NCBI GenBank assembly: GCA_019307065.1
Contig: JAFDKH010000020.1
Coordinates: forward strand, 1-64,000
Source of the DNA: Deltaproteobacteria bacterium
GTDB lineage: Bacteria > Myxococcota > B64-G9
Reading direction: 5' to 3'
DNA length: 64,000 bases
Positions 53,007 through 62,202 of this stretch are shown in pieces. Position 1 is the first letter of the stretch. Every line of letters begins with the position of its first letter. The notes under the pieces are model-generated. The model was not told the origin of the DNA and did not search any database. It saw only the letters and a list, made by a program, of their open reading frames with translations. Both the position numbers and the translations under genes were made by a program.

Positions 53007-54386
53007 TCAGGGCGGAAACACAAATTCATCGCGAGATCTATACTTGAGACATTTGAAAACCGGGTTTTGAGAACCCTCCGACTGCAGCCGGGCTTGTTCA
53101 AGCAGATCGGCCTTTAACTGTTCGAGTCGCAGGCCTTTGGTTTCAGGCGCCGATGAAAAACCGCGCAGCTTGGCGGCGATTGACTGAGCAAAAAGCGAAC
53201 CACCCAGCTTCTCATGCCGAATATTTGTCTCGCCCTTTTTCGAGGCTGCCAAAATACATACCGGCTGTCTGGCCTTCAAGACTGGCATACCAGCCCCGGT
53301 GCCGTCTGCCTGGATTCCATCAATCAGCAGCAGCAGCCTGGGTATGCTTTGCGACTGATTGACCATGTCAACAATGGACTGAAGGTTGAGCGGTAAACCT
53401 TTTCGACCAAACGAACCCTTGAACGGCAAAGCAAAAACGTCTGCATTTTTGGCTGCCTTGACCGGCCCCGTATAGGCAAAGATCATCAGATCGTTGTAGT
53501 CGGCATTCACTAACAGATGCTGCCATTCGTCCAATATCTTTTTCACGGACACGTTCTTGGGCAACAACACTCGGACATTGCCGATTGAACGTAAACTCTT
53601 GTGCTCGAGTGCTGCGCCCAGCGCCTTGGCATCGTCTTTAACAAATTTGTAAGATTTATCCGCCGGCGATTTCTTCTTAGGCGACCCTAAGGCTACTATC
53701 AGAGCATGTACTCGGCCTCCCTTGGCCGAACAATTGTCACCCTGACAGCGACCGAGACATTTCTTGACGACTGGACCCTTTTTAGGCTTGGCCATAAAAC
53801 AGACTTCTTTTTCGTCCGGCTTGAGTTCAACCTGGGTCACAAACTCGTGACTGCGATGGCTGGGAATCAAGCCGCCTTCGAGTAGATATGGTTTCTGCAT
53901 GGCGGATGTCTGGACGAAGAGTTTCTCCAGTCCGTAACCAAGCACCATGCCGCGAACAAATTCCATAACCGAAAAACGGTACTTCTTGAAAAAACAAATA
54001 AGTGCTGGTCGCCCGCGTTTGGGAACTCGCATGATCAGCAACCGAAAGGTATCAATCCGCCCCTTACTGGAGAATGTCCGTACGCTGACCAAATTGGCGC
54101 CTTCGGCCAGCTTCACCCGGGCAGTTTTGACCTGATAACCCTTCTTGGGGCTTGTCTGGATGATAACTGAAGAAAATTTGTCGGCCAGATGTACAGCCCG
54201 TATTCCCCTACCCCCAATGCCAAAACGCAGTTTCATAGACCCTGCTTCGGTCAGAACAACTGACTTTCGGGCGACTCCCGACATGGTTTTCTTGACCCCC
54301 AGAAAGCGTACATAGACATCCGGAGCACCCAGGGCCGGCGGCGTAAAAATGCTTGCAAATAAAAGGCTAAATATGATCGTTCGCAT
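53007..54386 (-). CDS. Secreted caspase-fold protein lacking the catalytic His and Cys
   Basis: 459 residues with a signal peptide (ends PPALGA), a beta-rich N-terminal part of about 200 residues, a Cys cluster (CLGRCQGDNC) and a C-terminal caspase-like domain from about 225: VHALIVALG, DDAKALGAAL, DLMIFAYTGPV, LLLLIDGIQADG, GGSLFAQSIAAKLRG. Where active caspases have SGHG and DAC, it has TGPV (P308) and DGI (I358), so the dyad is gone while the fold markers remain. It may be a pseudo-enzyme or binding protein. The ATG at 54386 opens the signal peptide; an earlier start is unlikely. Confidence 0.72.
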   Translation of the reverse strand: MRTIIFSLLFASIFTPPALGAPDVYVRFLGVKKTMSGVARKSVVLTEAGSMKLRFGIGGRGIRAVHLADKFSSVIIQTSPKKGYQVKTARVKLAEGANLVSVRTFSSKGRIDTFRLLIMRVPKRGRPALICFFKKYRFSVMEFVRGMVLGYGLEKLFVQTSAMQKPYLLEGGLIPSHRSHEFVTQVELKPDEKEVCFMAKPKKGPVVKKCLGRCQGDNCSAKGGRVHALIVALGSPKKKSPADKSYKFVKDDAKALGAALEHKSLRSIGNVRVLLPKNVSVKKILDEWQHLLVNADYNDLMIFAYTGPVKAAKNADVFALPFKGSFGRKGLPLNLQSIVDMVNQSQSIPRLLLLIDGIQADGTGAGMPVLKARQPVCILAASKKGETNIRHEKLGGSLFAQSIAAKLRGFSSAPETKGLRLEQLKADLLEQARLQSEGSQNPVFKCLKYRSRDEFVFPP

Positions 54387-54452
54387 AACGTATCTTGACG
54401 TTTCTGTTTTCGAAAAGGTCTGTAAACGGGCCAACACTTCCAGGGCCGGCCC

Positions 54453-55499
54453 TTATAAAGCAATCTTGCTCTCGGCCATACGTGGAAACGGGTAGACCTC
54501 ATGGACATCCTTGAGGCCTAGAATGGCATAGGTGAGTCGCTCAATTCCAAAACCAGCTCCAGCACAAGAAATTTCGCCAGCCGCGATGTCCATCACGGAG
54601 AAGAGCTCGAAAAACGGAGCAAAATATTCCATCGGATAGTTCAGGTCACGCATGCGCTGTTCCAGGTCGGTGATCGAACGGGTTCGCTCGGCCCCTGAAA
54701 GGCACTCGACTGGATGGGGATTATCACCACAAGGCGGTAAAATGACGTCGTAGTTTAAGTACTTGCCCGAAGATTCGTCTAGACAGTCATAGGCCTCGCG
54801 AGCCAGGTTGACCAGCATGAAAGGCTTGTCTTGAGCTGGCTTGGATAAAAAACGCTCGACAGCGTCGTCATCAGGTAAGTTGTTCTTCTTTTTCACTTCT
54901 TGAATGTCGAATATTGGCAAGGGCTCAGCCAATTCGGGTAATGCTTTCCCCCTGATTTCGGAAACTACCTCGCCATACTGATCGGCCAGAAATTTATAAA
55001 GTCGTTGGAACAGGCTGGATATGAATTTTAACATATCGTCGTAAGTGCCATTACGCTTTTCGAAATCGACTTGCATGAATTCAGATACGTACTTGTACTC
55101 CTTGCGCGCTATCCTCATTTCCATTCGAATGTTTGGCGAGGCCCAAAAAACTTTATCGACCGGCGACAACATGACCATCAAGATTTTCTGCAAAATCAGA
55201 GATTGGGTAATCGAAACCTCTTCACCGTAGTAGTTGACCCGGGCCGGATAGGTCCAGTGGTTGAGCGGGTCGGTACAGCCGGCCAGCATATATACCGGCG
55301 GATGAACATAACCGACCGCAATCAACTCATTACTCAAAAACTGCTGAATCGCCGTGCGGATCTCAAGTATCTTTTGCAGTCGGGGGTTGGCCAGTGAGAT
55401 ACGGGCCTGCTCCAGCGCGGAAAGAACCAAAGGATCGTCGAGATTTACCGGCTCGATTCGGTGAATACCGAGAGTAAGAGAGTTTTTTCGCCTGGTCAT
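54453..55499 (-). CDS. Class II aaRS-like protein (asparagine synthetase A/AsnRS-related)
   Basis: 348 residues of the class IIb synthetase core without an anticodon-binding domain. Motif 2 region is SPNIRMEMRIARKEY to EFMQVDFEKR, and motif 3 is GAGFGIERLTYAILGLKD followed by VYPFPR. This matches archaeal-type asparagine synthetase A and related AsnRS paralogues, which make asparagine from aspartate and ammonia with ATP. A tRNA ligase role is unlikely. It is 66 bases upstream of the pseudo-caspase gene. Confidence 0.75.
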   Translation of the reverse strand: MTRRKNSLTLGIHRIEPVNLDDPLVLSALEQARISLANPRLQKILEIRTAIQQFLSNELIAVGYVHPPVYMLAGCTDPLNHWTYPARVNYYGEEVSITQSLILQKILMVMLSPVDKVFWASPNIRMEMRIARKEYKYVSEFMQVDFEKRNGTYDDMLKFISSLFQRLYKFLADQYGEVVSEIRGKALPELAEPLPIFDIQEVKKKNNLPDDDAVERFLSKPAQDKPFMLVNLAREAYDCLDESSGKYLNYDVILPPCGDNPHPVECLSGAERTRSITDLEQRMRDLNYPMEYFAPFFELFSVMDIAAGEISCAGAGFGIERLTYAILGLKDVHEVYPFPRMAESKIAL

Positions 55500-55582
55500 T
55501 TCTTGTGCCTGCCTTTCAGTGAGACTGATTATTAGCCAATGACAGGCACTACCGCAAGCTGATTCACTCTTGAGATTCTAGC

Positions 55583-56545
55583 CTAGATACCAGCCCCCTC
55601 GTCGAAGCGCTCTTGCCTGACCTCGGCTTGGGTCACCCGGCTGCCGGGCGGTACATTATGGGTCAACCAGATATTGCCGCCGATGGTCGACCCGCGTCCG
55701 ATTGTTATCCGGCCCAGGATGGTGGCGCCCCCGTAGATGATGACATCGTCTTCAACAACCGGGTGCCTGGCTATACCTTTTATCGGGTTACCGTCTTTAT
55801 CCAGAGGAAAGCTCTTGGCCCCCAGTGTCACACCTTGATAAAGACGTACTCGTTTTCCGATTACACTGGTTTCTCCGATGACTACCCCAGTGCCGTGATC
55901 AATGAAAAAATATTCGCTGATAGAAGCTCCCGGATGAATATCGATTCCAGTCAGGCTGTGGGCATACTCAGTAATAATTCGAGGCAAGAGCGGAATATCG
56001 AGTTTGTGAAGTTCATGTGCCAGGCGAAAGTTAGTTATCGCCAGAATTCCCGGATAGCACAAGATCGCCTCGTCCGGAGTATTTGCCGCTGGATCTCCCT
56101 CATAAGCCGCCTGGACATCAGTAGCCAGGACTCGGCGTACTTCTGGGAGGCTCGATAAAAACTCACCGGTTATCGACTTGGCCTTCTCTTCGCACTGCGG
56201 ACAATCGGGCTCTTCTCTGTCACAAACAAAACACATGCCCCGTTTTACCTGAATGCGCAGAGACCTAAGCACTCGGTCGAGAGTTGCTCCGACGTAGAAG
56301 CGTTCACTTTCGTCGTTTAGTTCCGAGGTCCCGAAGTAGCCTGGAAACAATACCGACCGCAAGGATTCAGTGATTTCAACCAGGGCTTCGCGTGAAGGCA
56401 GAATGTGTCTACCCTGCGGAGTAGTCCGCTGGCGGGCCAGGCCGTTGCTAGCCGCACAAATGATGTCGACAACCCGCGGAAGATCATTTTCTTCCGGTTT
56501 CACATTTTTCGCGACCGGTTTACAGGTTTTGCATTCGTCAAACAT
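55583..56545 (-). CDS. cysE: Serine O-acetyltransferase (EpsC/CysE type)
   Basis: About 320 residues. A helical N-terminal part precedes the left-handed beta-helix with hexapeptide repeats (IDIHPGASI, FFIDHGTGVVIGETSVIG, VIIYGGATILGRITIG). The catalytic DHGTG His is present. It makes O-acetylserine for CysK. Three CxxC motifs are unusual: CKTC near the N terminus, then CFVC and CPQC. A TTG at 56569 is an alternative start. The ATG lies 14 bases after the cysK coding region. Confidence 0.9.
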   Translation of the reverse strand: MFDECKTCKPVAKNVKPEENDLPRVVDIICAASNGLARQRTTPQGRHILPSREALVEITESLRSVLFPGYFGTSELNDESERFYVGATLDRVLRSLRIQVKRGMCFVCDREEPDCPQCEEKAKSITGEFLSSLPEVRRVLATDVQAAYEGDPAANTPDEAILCYPGILAITNFRLAHELHKLDIPLLPRIITEYAHSLTGIDIHPGASISEYFFIDHGTGVVIGETSVIGKRVRLYQGVTLGAKSFPLDKDGNPIKGIARHPVVEDDVIIYGGATILGRITIGRGSTIGGNIWLTHNVPPGSRVTQAEVRQERFDEGAGI

Positions 56546-56558
56546 TGTTGCGTCAGCC

Positions 56559-57482
56559 TCACTCTTCAAAAAGCCAGGTGCTCAAATATCGTTCGCCGGT
56601 GTCCGGTAGAACCACGACAATCATTTTACCATCGTTTTCTGGCCGCATGGCAACCTCGGCTGCCGCCCAGGTATTGGCGCCCGAAGAAATACCCGCCAGG
56701 ATCCCTTCTTCACGCGCTAGTTTTCTGGCCATGATTCCGGCATCCCGGTTGCGCACTTTGACCACTTCGGAAACCAGGTCCATGCGCATGACATCCGGAA
56801 CAAATCCGGCCCCGATCCCCTGTATTTTATGTTGACCGGGCTTGCCGCCCGAAAGCACCGCAGAATCGGCGGGCTCGACTGCAATGCTCTTGAACGATTG
56901 CTTGCGCTTTGAAAGCGCTTCGGAGACACCTGTAATCGTGCCGCCGGTTCCCACTCCGGCAACCAGGATATCAACCTTGCCGTCGGTGTCATTCCAGATT
57001 TCTTCGGCGGTTGTCAGGCGATGAATCTCGGGGTTGGCTGGGTTCTTGAATTGCTGCAACAGTAAATAGCGCGAATCAGAATCAACCAACTCCTGGGCTT
57101 TATTGATTGCAGCGGGCATCCCTCCAGAACCAGGCGTGAGCACCAGTTCGGCGCCAAATGCAGCCAGGAGCTTGCGGCGTTCAATTGACATTGTGTCGGG
57201 CATGATCAATGTCAACTTGTAGCCTCTGGCAGCCGCTACAAAGGCCAAACCGATTCCAGTGTTGCCACTGGTAGGTTCTACAAGAATCGTGTCAGTCTTG
57301 ATATCCCCTGCTTTCTCGGCCGCCTCAATCATGTTCAAGCCAATCCGATCTTTGACACTCGAACAAGGGTTGAAACTTTCAAGTTTGGCCACCAGCCGAC
57401 CCGGCATGTTTTTACCAATTTTATCGAGTTTGACTAAAGGTGTATTGCCCACCAATTGAGTAATATTATCAAAGACAGTCAT
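56559..57482 (-). CDS. cysK: Cysteine synthase A (O-acetylserine sulfhydrylase)
   Basis: 307 residues with the PLP lysine in [11 protein letters not shown], the [12 protein letters not shown] loop and the GTGGTITGV phosphate-binding loop. It makes cysteine from O-acetylserine and sulfide. GGGAGG stands five bases before the ATG. Middle gene of rrf2-cysK-epsC, which puts both steps of cysteine synthesis under one Rrf2 regulator. Confidence 0.97.
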   Translation of the reverse strand: MTVFDNITQLVGNTPLVKLDKIGKNMPGRLVAKLESFNPCSSVKDRIGLNMIEAAEKAGDIKTDTILVEPTSGNTGIGLAFVAAARGYKLTLIMPDTMSIERRKLLAAFGAELVLTPGSGGMPAAINKAQELVDSDSRYLLLQQFKNPANPEIHRLTTAEEIWNDTDGKVDILVAGVGTGGTITGVSEALSKRKQSFKSIAVEPADSAVLSGGKPGQHKIQGIGAGFVPDVMRMDLVSEVVKVRNRDAGIMARKLAREEGILAGISSGANTWAAAEVAMRPENDGKMIVVVLPDTGERYLSTWLFEE

Positions 57483-57506
57483 GTCAGCCTCCCGTCGTAA
57501 ATATCT

Positions 57507-57947
57507 CTAGATGTGAAACATGTTTGCTTGTTTTTCCATTGCCTTTTGCTTGGCGGCGATCTGTTCAATTGTGTAAGAAGCCAGAACATTCCTGACTGCA
57601 TCTCCAACTTCATGCCATATTTCTCGAGCCACGCATTGATTAGTATTTTCACACAAGCTGACGTCCAGCAGACAATCGACCGGCAGGAATGGTCCTTCCA
57701 GCGCCTGAACAATCTCGCTGGCCAGAATATCCGAGGGCGGCTTGGCCAAGACATAGCCGCCCCCGGCACCTCTAATCGATCTGACCAGCCCAACCTTTTT
57801 CAGGTTGACTAGCATACTATGCAGGTACTTGCGGGAAATCTTTTGACACTCAGCGATCTCACTCATCATCGTGGGACCATTCCCATAGCGATTAGCCAGC
57901 TCAAGCATTACTCTCAAGCCATAGCGTCCTTTGGTGGAGATTTTCAT
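57507..57947 (-). CDS. Rrf2-family regulator of the cysteine operon (IscR/CymR-like)
   Basis: 146 residues with the Rrf2 winged helix (MKISTKGRYGLRVMLELA; EIAECQKISRKYLHSMLVNLKK; GLVRSIRGAGGGYVLAKPP) and three cysteines spaced C-x6-C-x5-C (CLLDVSLCENTNQC) in the place of the IscR cluster ligands. It may therefore sense iron-sulfur status or, like CymR, cysteine supply. The ATG at 57947 follows GAGGG. It is first in the operon and probably autoregulates it. Confidence 0.9.
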   Translation of the reverse strand: MKISTKGRYGLRVMLELANRYGNGPTMMSEIAECQKISRKYLHSMLVNLKKVGLVRSIRGAGGGYVLAKPPSDILASEIVQALEGPFLPVDCLLDVSLCENTNQCVAREIWHEVGDAVRNVLASYTIEQIAAKQKAMEKQANMFHI

Positions 57948-57983
57948 TTGGTGTCCCTCGGTTATAATCCATAAAGTCACTAG

Positions 57984-58012
57984 ACAATAACCAGAAGCAA
58001 TCTAAATGTCAA
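57984..58012 (-). promoter_or_regulatory. Sigma70 promoter of rrf2-cysK-epsC
   Basis: On the minus strand TTGACA (58012-58007) and TATTGT (57989-57984) are 17 bases apart, 36 bases before the rrf2 start codon. No separate operator can be picked out with confidence. Confidence 0.6.
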
Positions 58013-58060
58013 TGGATTTGTAATTGTATACTAAATATGTCGACTTTGTAGATTTAAATA

Positions 58061-58090
58061 TTGACTTCTCAACATTGTTTCTGGTATTCC
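58061..58090 (+). promoter_or_regulatory. Possible promoter of the Rieske operon
   Basis: TTGACT (58061-58066) and TATTCC (58085-58090) are 18 bases apart and 49 bases upstream of the Rieske start codon. An AT-rich stretch with two TAAATAT copies lies just upstream and could hold an Rrf2 site. Confidence 0.35.
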
Positions 58091-58138
58091 GGTACCGTAA
58101 TACCCCAATAGGTTTTTTCTATTCGCATGGAGATAATC

Positions 58139-58651
58139 ATGGGCAATGAGAAACCGGGAGTCAATTCTACTCAAAGCACAATAAAGCAGACCAATGAATC
58201 ATCGAGCACGGGCAAGAGTCGACGAGACTTCCTGGCCAATACTCTGATGGGCACCGGCCTGGTTGTCAGCCATCTATTTGCCGGCGGCCTCGGTCTTCGC
58301 TACCTCTACCCCGCAAAGAAAGATCGCCGCCAGAGATTGTTCGTCGGCCTCAAGTCTGAGATTCCACTAGGAACTGCACAGCCTTTCAAAACGCCCCAGG
58401 GCACAACCGTTAATGTAGTTCATTCGACCAACGGGTTCATAGCGCTGTCCGACGTCTGTCCCCATCTCGGATGTCGAGTTCATTGGGAGTCGCAAACCAA
58501 TGAGTTCATTTGCCCATGTCACAACGGCCATTTTGATGCCAGCGGAGCACCAACTGCCGGTCCTCCGGCTGAAATGGGAGTCGGTCTGTCCAAGTACAAG
58601 GTTGTTGTCGACTCAGATGTGGTCTTCATCGAAATGAGGGTAACCACATGA
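58139..58651 (+). CDS. Rieske iron-sulfur protein of a cytochrome bc-type complex
   Basis: 170 residues with a Tat-type signal (SRRDFL) and membrane helix, then the [2Fe-2S] motifs CPHLGC and CPCHNGHF. It takes electrons from quinol at the outer side of the inner membrane. The ATG at 58139 has GGAG six bases upstream. The stop overlaps the cytochrome b start (ATGA), so the two are coupled. Confidence 0.95.
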   Translation: MGNEKPGVNSTQSTIKQTNESSSTGKSRRDFLANTLMGTGLVVSHLFAGGLGLRYLYPAKKDRRQRLFVGLKSEIPLGTAQPFKTPQGTTVNVVHSTNGFIALSDVCPHLGCRVHWESQTNEFICPCHNGHFDASGAPTAGPPAEMGVGLSKYKVVVDSDVVFIEMRVTT

Positions 58652-59703
58652 AGAGTCTAAGCCTGACCATCACTGATTGGTTTAGATCGAGGTTCCCGGT
58701 CGACCGCGATAGCATTCTACTTAGCTTACAAGAACCGGTTCCCAACCATCTCAAGAAGTGGTGGTGGTGTCTGGGCGGCATGCCGGCCTATCTATTCGTT
58801 GTTCAAGTAGTGACCGGCATCATGCTGGCCTTTTACTACGTTCCGGATCCCTCCCAGGCCTATGAAAGTGTCTGGCGCATATCTCACGAGATACCTTTCG
58901 GCTGGTGGGTTCGCAGCTTGCATAAATGGTCGGCCAACCTGATGATAGTCACGGTCATTCTGCACGTCATGCGAGTCTACTTCACGGCCGCCTATCGAAA
59001 ACCACGTGAATTGAACTGGATATTCGGCGCTGTCCTGTTAATTGTTACTCTAGTTTTCGGGTTCACCGGCTACACTCTTGTTTACGAGCAGCTGTCCTAT
59101 TGGGGAGCTACCGTCGCGACCAACCTGGCCGAAGCAGTTCCGGTTATCGGCGATTTCTTGGCCCGCTTTATCCGCGGTGGAGATGTCGTCGGGGCCAGCA
59201 CCATCACTCGCTTCTATATTCTTCATATCATAATACTACCAACTGCGATCGCGATTTTTCTTGTGCTCCACATTATGATGGTCCGTAAACACGGCGTAAC
59301 CGAGTTGCACTTCAAAGACGAAAAACCTGGTGCAGAAAAAACTTTTCGCTTCTTCCCTGATCATATTTTGACTGAGTTGATGATTGGAATAGGCTTGCTG
59401 ATAGCCATCTCGGCAATCGCGGTTATTTTTCCTCCTGAACTTCAAGAAAAAGCCAATCCGCTGGTAACACCTGCTCATATAAAACCGGAATGGTACTTCT
59501 ATTTCACGTTCCGCTGGCTGAAACTCACCGGTCTTACTATGGCGATGGTTACTCTTGGGCTGGCCGGAGCAATCTTCGTGTTCTGGCCGTTAGTTGAACC
59601 ATTAATTAATCGTCTTTTTAAACGAGATGTCTCAATACCGATTGGCATCATTGCCGTTATTGGAATTCTGGCCCTGACTATTTGGGAAGCAATCGCATAC
59701 TAA
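58648..59703 (+). CDS. Cytochrome b of a Rieske/cytochrome b complex
   Basis: 351 residues in one chain combining the cytochrome b6 part and a subunit-IV-like part. Heme ligands are in HKWSANLMIVTVILHVMRVY and HIIILPTAIAIFLVLHIMM, and PEWYF is at the quinol site. Eight hydrophobic helices can be counted. It forms the quinol-oxidising core with the Rieske protein; the electron acceptor would be the octaheme cytochrome encoded next. Confidence 0.95.
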   Translation: MKSLSLTITDWFRSRFPVDRDSILLSLQEPVPNHLKKWWWCLGGMPAYLFVVQVVTGIMLAFYYVPDPSQAYESVWRISHEIPFGWWVRSLHKWSANLMIVTVILHVMRVYFTAAYRKPRELNWIFGAVLLIVTLVFGFTGYTLVYEQLSYWGATVATNLAEAVPVIGDFLARFIRGGDVVGASTITRFYILHIIILPTAIAIFLVLHIMMVRKHGVTELHFKDEKPGAEKTFRFFPDHILTELMIGIGLLIAISAIAVIFPPELQEKANPLVTPAHIKPEWYFYFTFRWLKLTGLTMAMVTLGLAGAIFVFWPLVEPLINRLFKRDVSIPIGIIAVIGILALTIWEAIAY

Positions 59704-59731
59704 CGCGATTCTTTTTGCAAGGAGATTGCGG

Positions 59732-61135
59732 ATGAGTCTAAACGCCAAACGCATCATTGTCGCGGTACTGTCATTCCTTTTTCTGATAACACTCGTAATC
59801 GTTGCCTGGGTTGAAGGCCTGAAGGAGCGGGTCCAGGCGGAACCAGATCCCGTTCTCTCGGGTGACAACCAGCCATGCTACAACTGCCACAAAGAAAAAA
59901 CTCCCGGCGTTACTGCCCAGTGGAACGACAGTAAGCATTCCAAGGTTGGAGTCGGCTGCTACGATTGTCACGAGGCCAAGGAAGGCGACGTTGATGCCTG
60001 GCACCACGAAGGTAGACTGATTGCCACTCTAGTGACTCCCAAGGATTGCGGCCGCTGCCACCAGGATATCGCGGCAGAGTTCCAGGACAGCCATCACGCC
60101 AAGGCCGGGCAAATTCTGGGCTCGTTAGACAACATCCTCGGAGAAATTATTGAAGGTCCACCAGCCGCCAATTCCGGTTGTCAACAGTGTCATGGATCGA
60201 AGATAGCCTTTCAGACTGACCCTAAGGGAAACATCCTCAAGGATAAAAGCGGCAAGCCACTCCTTGACGACGCAACCTGGCCCAACTCGGGAATCGGACG
60301 AATCAATCTAGATGGCACTATAGGAACATGCTCGGCATGCCACTCGCGCCATCGTTTCTCGCTGGAGATGTCGAGACGACCTGACAACTGCGGCAAATGC
60401 CACCTCGGTCCGGATCATCCCCAGAAGGAAATCTACGATGAGTCCAAACATGGCATCGCCTTTGTGACTGCAGATCATCAGGGGAAAATGCATCTGGATG
60501 ATGAACACTGGGTGGTCGGTGAGACATATAGTGCCGCCCCGACTTGTGCTACCTGTCATCTGAGCGCCACTCGCCGGCAAAAGGCAACTCATAATCCCGG
60601 CAAACGTATTTCCTGGACATTGCGACCGGCCATATCCAAAAAGATGGATAACTGGGAAGATAAGAGACGCAACATGCAGGATGTTTGCTCCAGTTGTCAT
60701 GCCCCGGACTGGATCAATGGCTTCTATAGCCAATACGATCGGGCAGTAACACTCTACAATGAAAAATTCGGCAAACCTGCGACAAAAGTGATGGCTGCCC
60801 TGCGTAAAGCCAAGCTAGTAAACGCTACTCCCTTTGATGAGGAGATTGAGTGGATCTACTTCTTCCTCTGGCACCACGAGGGACGCCGGGCCCGAATGGG
60901 CGCTTCGATGATGGCACCGGACTATACCCAATGGCACGGTTTCTTCGAGGTTGCCGAACGCTTCTATATGAAACTGATTCCGAAGGCTGAGGAACTGGCC
61001 GAAGGTCACCCTGAGGCGAAAGAGGTTATCGACTCTGTGATGGATATGGAAATGCATCGCTGGAAAAAAGGAATGAGCAAAGAACAGGCCGAAAAGATCA
61101 GGTCTTTCTACAAGAAACGCTATGGCCAGGAGTAA
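59732..61135 (+). CDS. Membrane-anchored octaheme c-type cytochrome (HAO-like family)
   Basis: 467 residues with an N-terminal anchor (8-28) and eight CxxCH sites: CYNCH, CYDCH, CGRCH, CQQCH, CSACH, CGKCH, CATCH and CSSCH. The helical C-terminal tail with YTQWHGFFEVAERFY resembles hydroxylamine-oxidoreductase-type octaheme cytochromes. Many of these reduce nitrite or hydroxylamine or act as electron carriers; the reaction cannot be read here. The ATG at 59732 has GGAG upstream. It replaces the usual cytochrome c1 of a bc complex. Confidence 0.85.
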   Translation: MSLNAKRIIVAVLSFLFLITLVIVAWVEGLKERVQAEPDPVLSGDNQPCYNCHKEKTPGVTAQWNDSKHSKVGVGCYDCHEAKEGDVDAWHHEGRLIATLVTPKDCGRCHQDIAAEFQDSHHAKAGQILGSLDNILGEIIEGPPAANSGCQQCHGSKIAFQTDPKGNILKDKSGKPLLDDATWPNSGIGRINLDGTIGTCSACHSRHRFSLEMSRRPDNCGKCHLGPDHPQKEIYDESKHGIAFVTADHQGKMHLDDEHWVVGETYSAAPTCATCHLSATRRQKATHNPGKRISWTLRPAISKKMDNWEDKRRNMQDVCSSCHAPDWINGFYSQYDRAVTLYNEKFGKPATKVMAALRKAKLVNATPFDEEIEWIYFFLWHHEGRRARMGASMMAPDYTQWHGFFEVAERFYMKLIPKAEELAEGHPEAKEVIDSVMDMEMHRWKKGMSKEQAEKIRSFYKKRYGQE

Positions 61136-61137
61136 CG

Positions 61138-61758
61138 ATGAACTCGACCCCGGCAAAAATCGACCTGAACGATTCGGCTCTGGCAGGTCGTCTACTCGAT
61201 AGTCTCGAACATCTTAAACTGGCGGCTTCTGATGATCCCGTCGAGGCTGCTTTGGCAATTGCCCTGGCGATAAGAATAGCCCAGCTCTTTTGCTATCAGC
61301 GCCTGAAAAGAATCGCCGGGCAATTCCCAGCCACAATCCAAACACTGCTGAGGACGCCAAAGATACTCCAGAACTCAGCCTTAACCGACCCACAGGAATT
61401 CATCGAGTTTTTGGACCTTATAGATTTAATGTCAGAAACAGATTTAAAATGTATTGCTCCGCGACTTCATCGCGGCTGGCAGGACAAAGTCCAAAGCTGT
61501 CAAAGTGCCCGGCAACTGACTCAAGCTGAACTTAAATACACAATTGATGCTGATATGCGTAAGTCTCTGTTGCTGGCCCTTGAAATATACAATCGCACAT
61601 ATTTGCTTCCACCGCCGATAACTTTTGAGTCGCAAGCTGTCAAACAAGCCTTGGCAAGTTTGCTGGTCCTAATCGAGAAGCTGGTGCCCGAGGTTGACCG
61701 TGAGAAGCTGTTACCAATAATTGCCAAATTGCGCTCTTCGAATGGAACTCAAGAGTAG
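61138..61758 (+). CDS. Helical protein of unknown function in the cytochrome operon
   Basis: 206 residues, all alpha-helical by pattern, with no signal peptide and no recognised motif. It starts two bases after the cytochrome stop and ends seven bases before the Rrf2 gene, so it belongs to the operon. A cytoplasmic assembly or accessory factor is conceivable, by position only. Confidence 0.7.
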   Translation: MNSTPAKIDLNDSALAGRLLDSLEHLKLAASDDPVEAALAIALAIRIAQLFCYQRLKRIAGQFPATIQTLLRTPKILQNSALTDPQEFIEFLDLIDLMSETDLKCIAPRLHRGWQDKVQSCQSARQLTQAELKYTIDADMRKSLLLALEIYNRTYLLPPPITFESQAVKQALASLLVLIEKLVPEVDREKLLPIIAKLRSSNGTQE

Positions 61759-61765
61759 GAACTGA

Positions 61766-62182
61766 ATGACAAGATTGATTCAGCTATCAGAAGCCGCCAA
61801 CCTGGCTCTGCACGCCCTGGCCTACCTGGGATTCCAGGATAGAAACAGGCTTGTTTCATCTTCTTCAATCGCCAATACCTTGGGAGCGTCTGAGGCGCAT
61901 TTAAGTAAAGTTCTCAGAATGGCTGCGCGTTACGGGCTGGTTAGATCAACCCGGGGTGCCAAGGGCGGTTTCAGTTTGATACGAGATCCCGAACAGGTGA
62001 CTTTACTCGAGATTGTCGAAATGATTGACGGCCCGATCGTCAAGGAATCTTGCCTTATGCCATCACAGATTTGCGTAGAAAATAAATGCATCCTTGGAAA
62101 CTTGTTCGATTCACTCCACAAACTTGCCAGGCAACATCTATCGCAAGCTCACTTGAGTGATTTTCGGTTCAAATCTCTCTAA
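61766..62182 (+). CDS. Rrf2-family regulator of the cytochrome operon (NsrR/RsrR-like)
   Basis: 138 residues with the Rrf2 DNA-binding part (LHALAYLG; IANTLGASEAHLSKVLRMAARYGLVRSTRGAKGGFSL) and three cysteines spaced C-x6-C-x4-C (CLMPSQICVENKC). Such clusters sense nitric oxide or redox state, which would suit an operon with an HAO-like cytochrome. Last gene of the operon. Confidence 0.9.
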   Translation: MTRLIQLSEAANLALHALAYLGFQDRNRLVSSSSIANTLGASEAHLSKVLRMAARYGLVRSTRGAKGGFSLIRDPEQVTLLEIVEMIDGPIVKESCLMPSQICVENKCILGNLFDSLHKLARQHLSQAHLSDFRFKSL

Positions 62183-62202
62183 TCGCAAACCGCTCAAATA
62201 GA

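Noticed and set aside
58032..58060. Rrf2 operator between the two Rrf2-linked operons
   Set aside because: TAAATAT repeats are present, but no dyad of convincing length. AT richness of the promoter region explains them.
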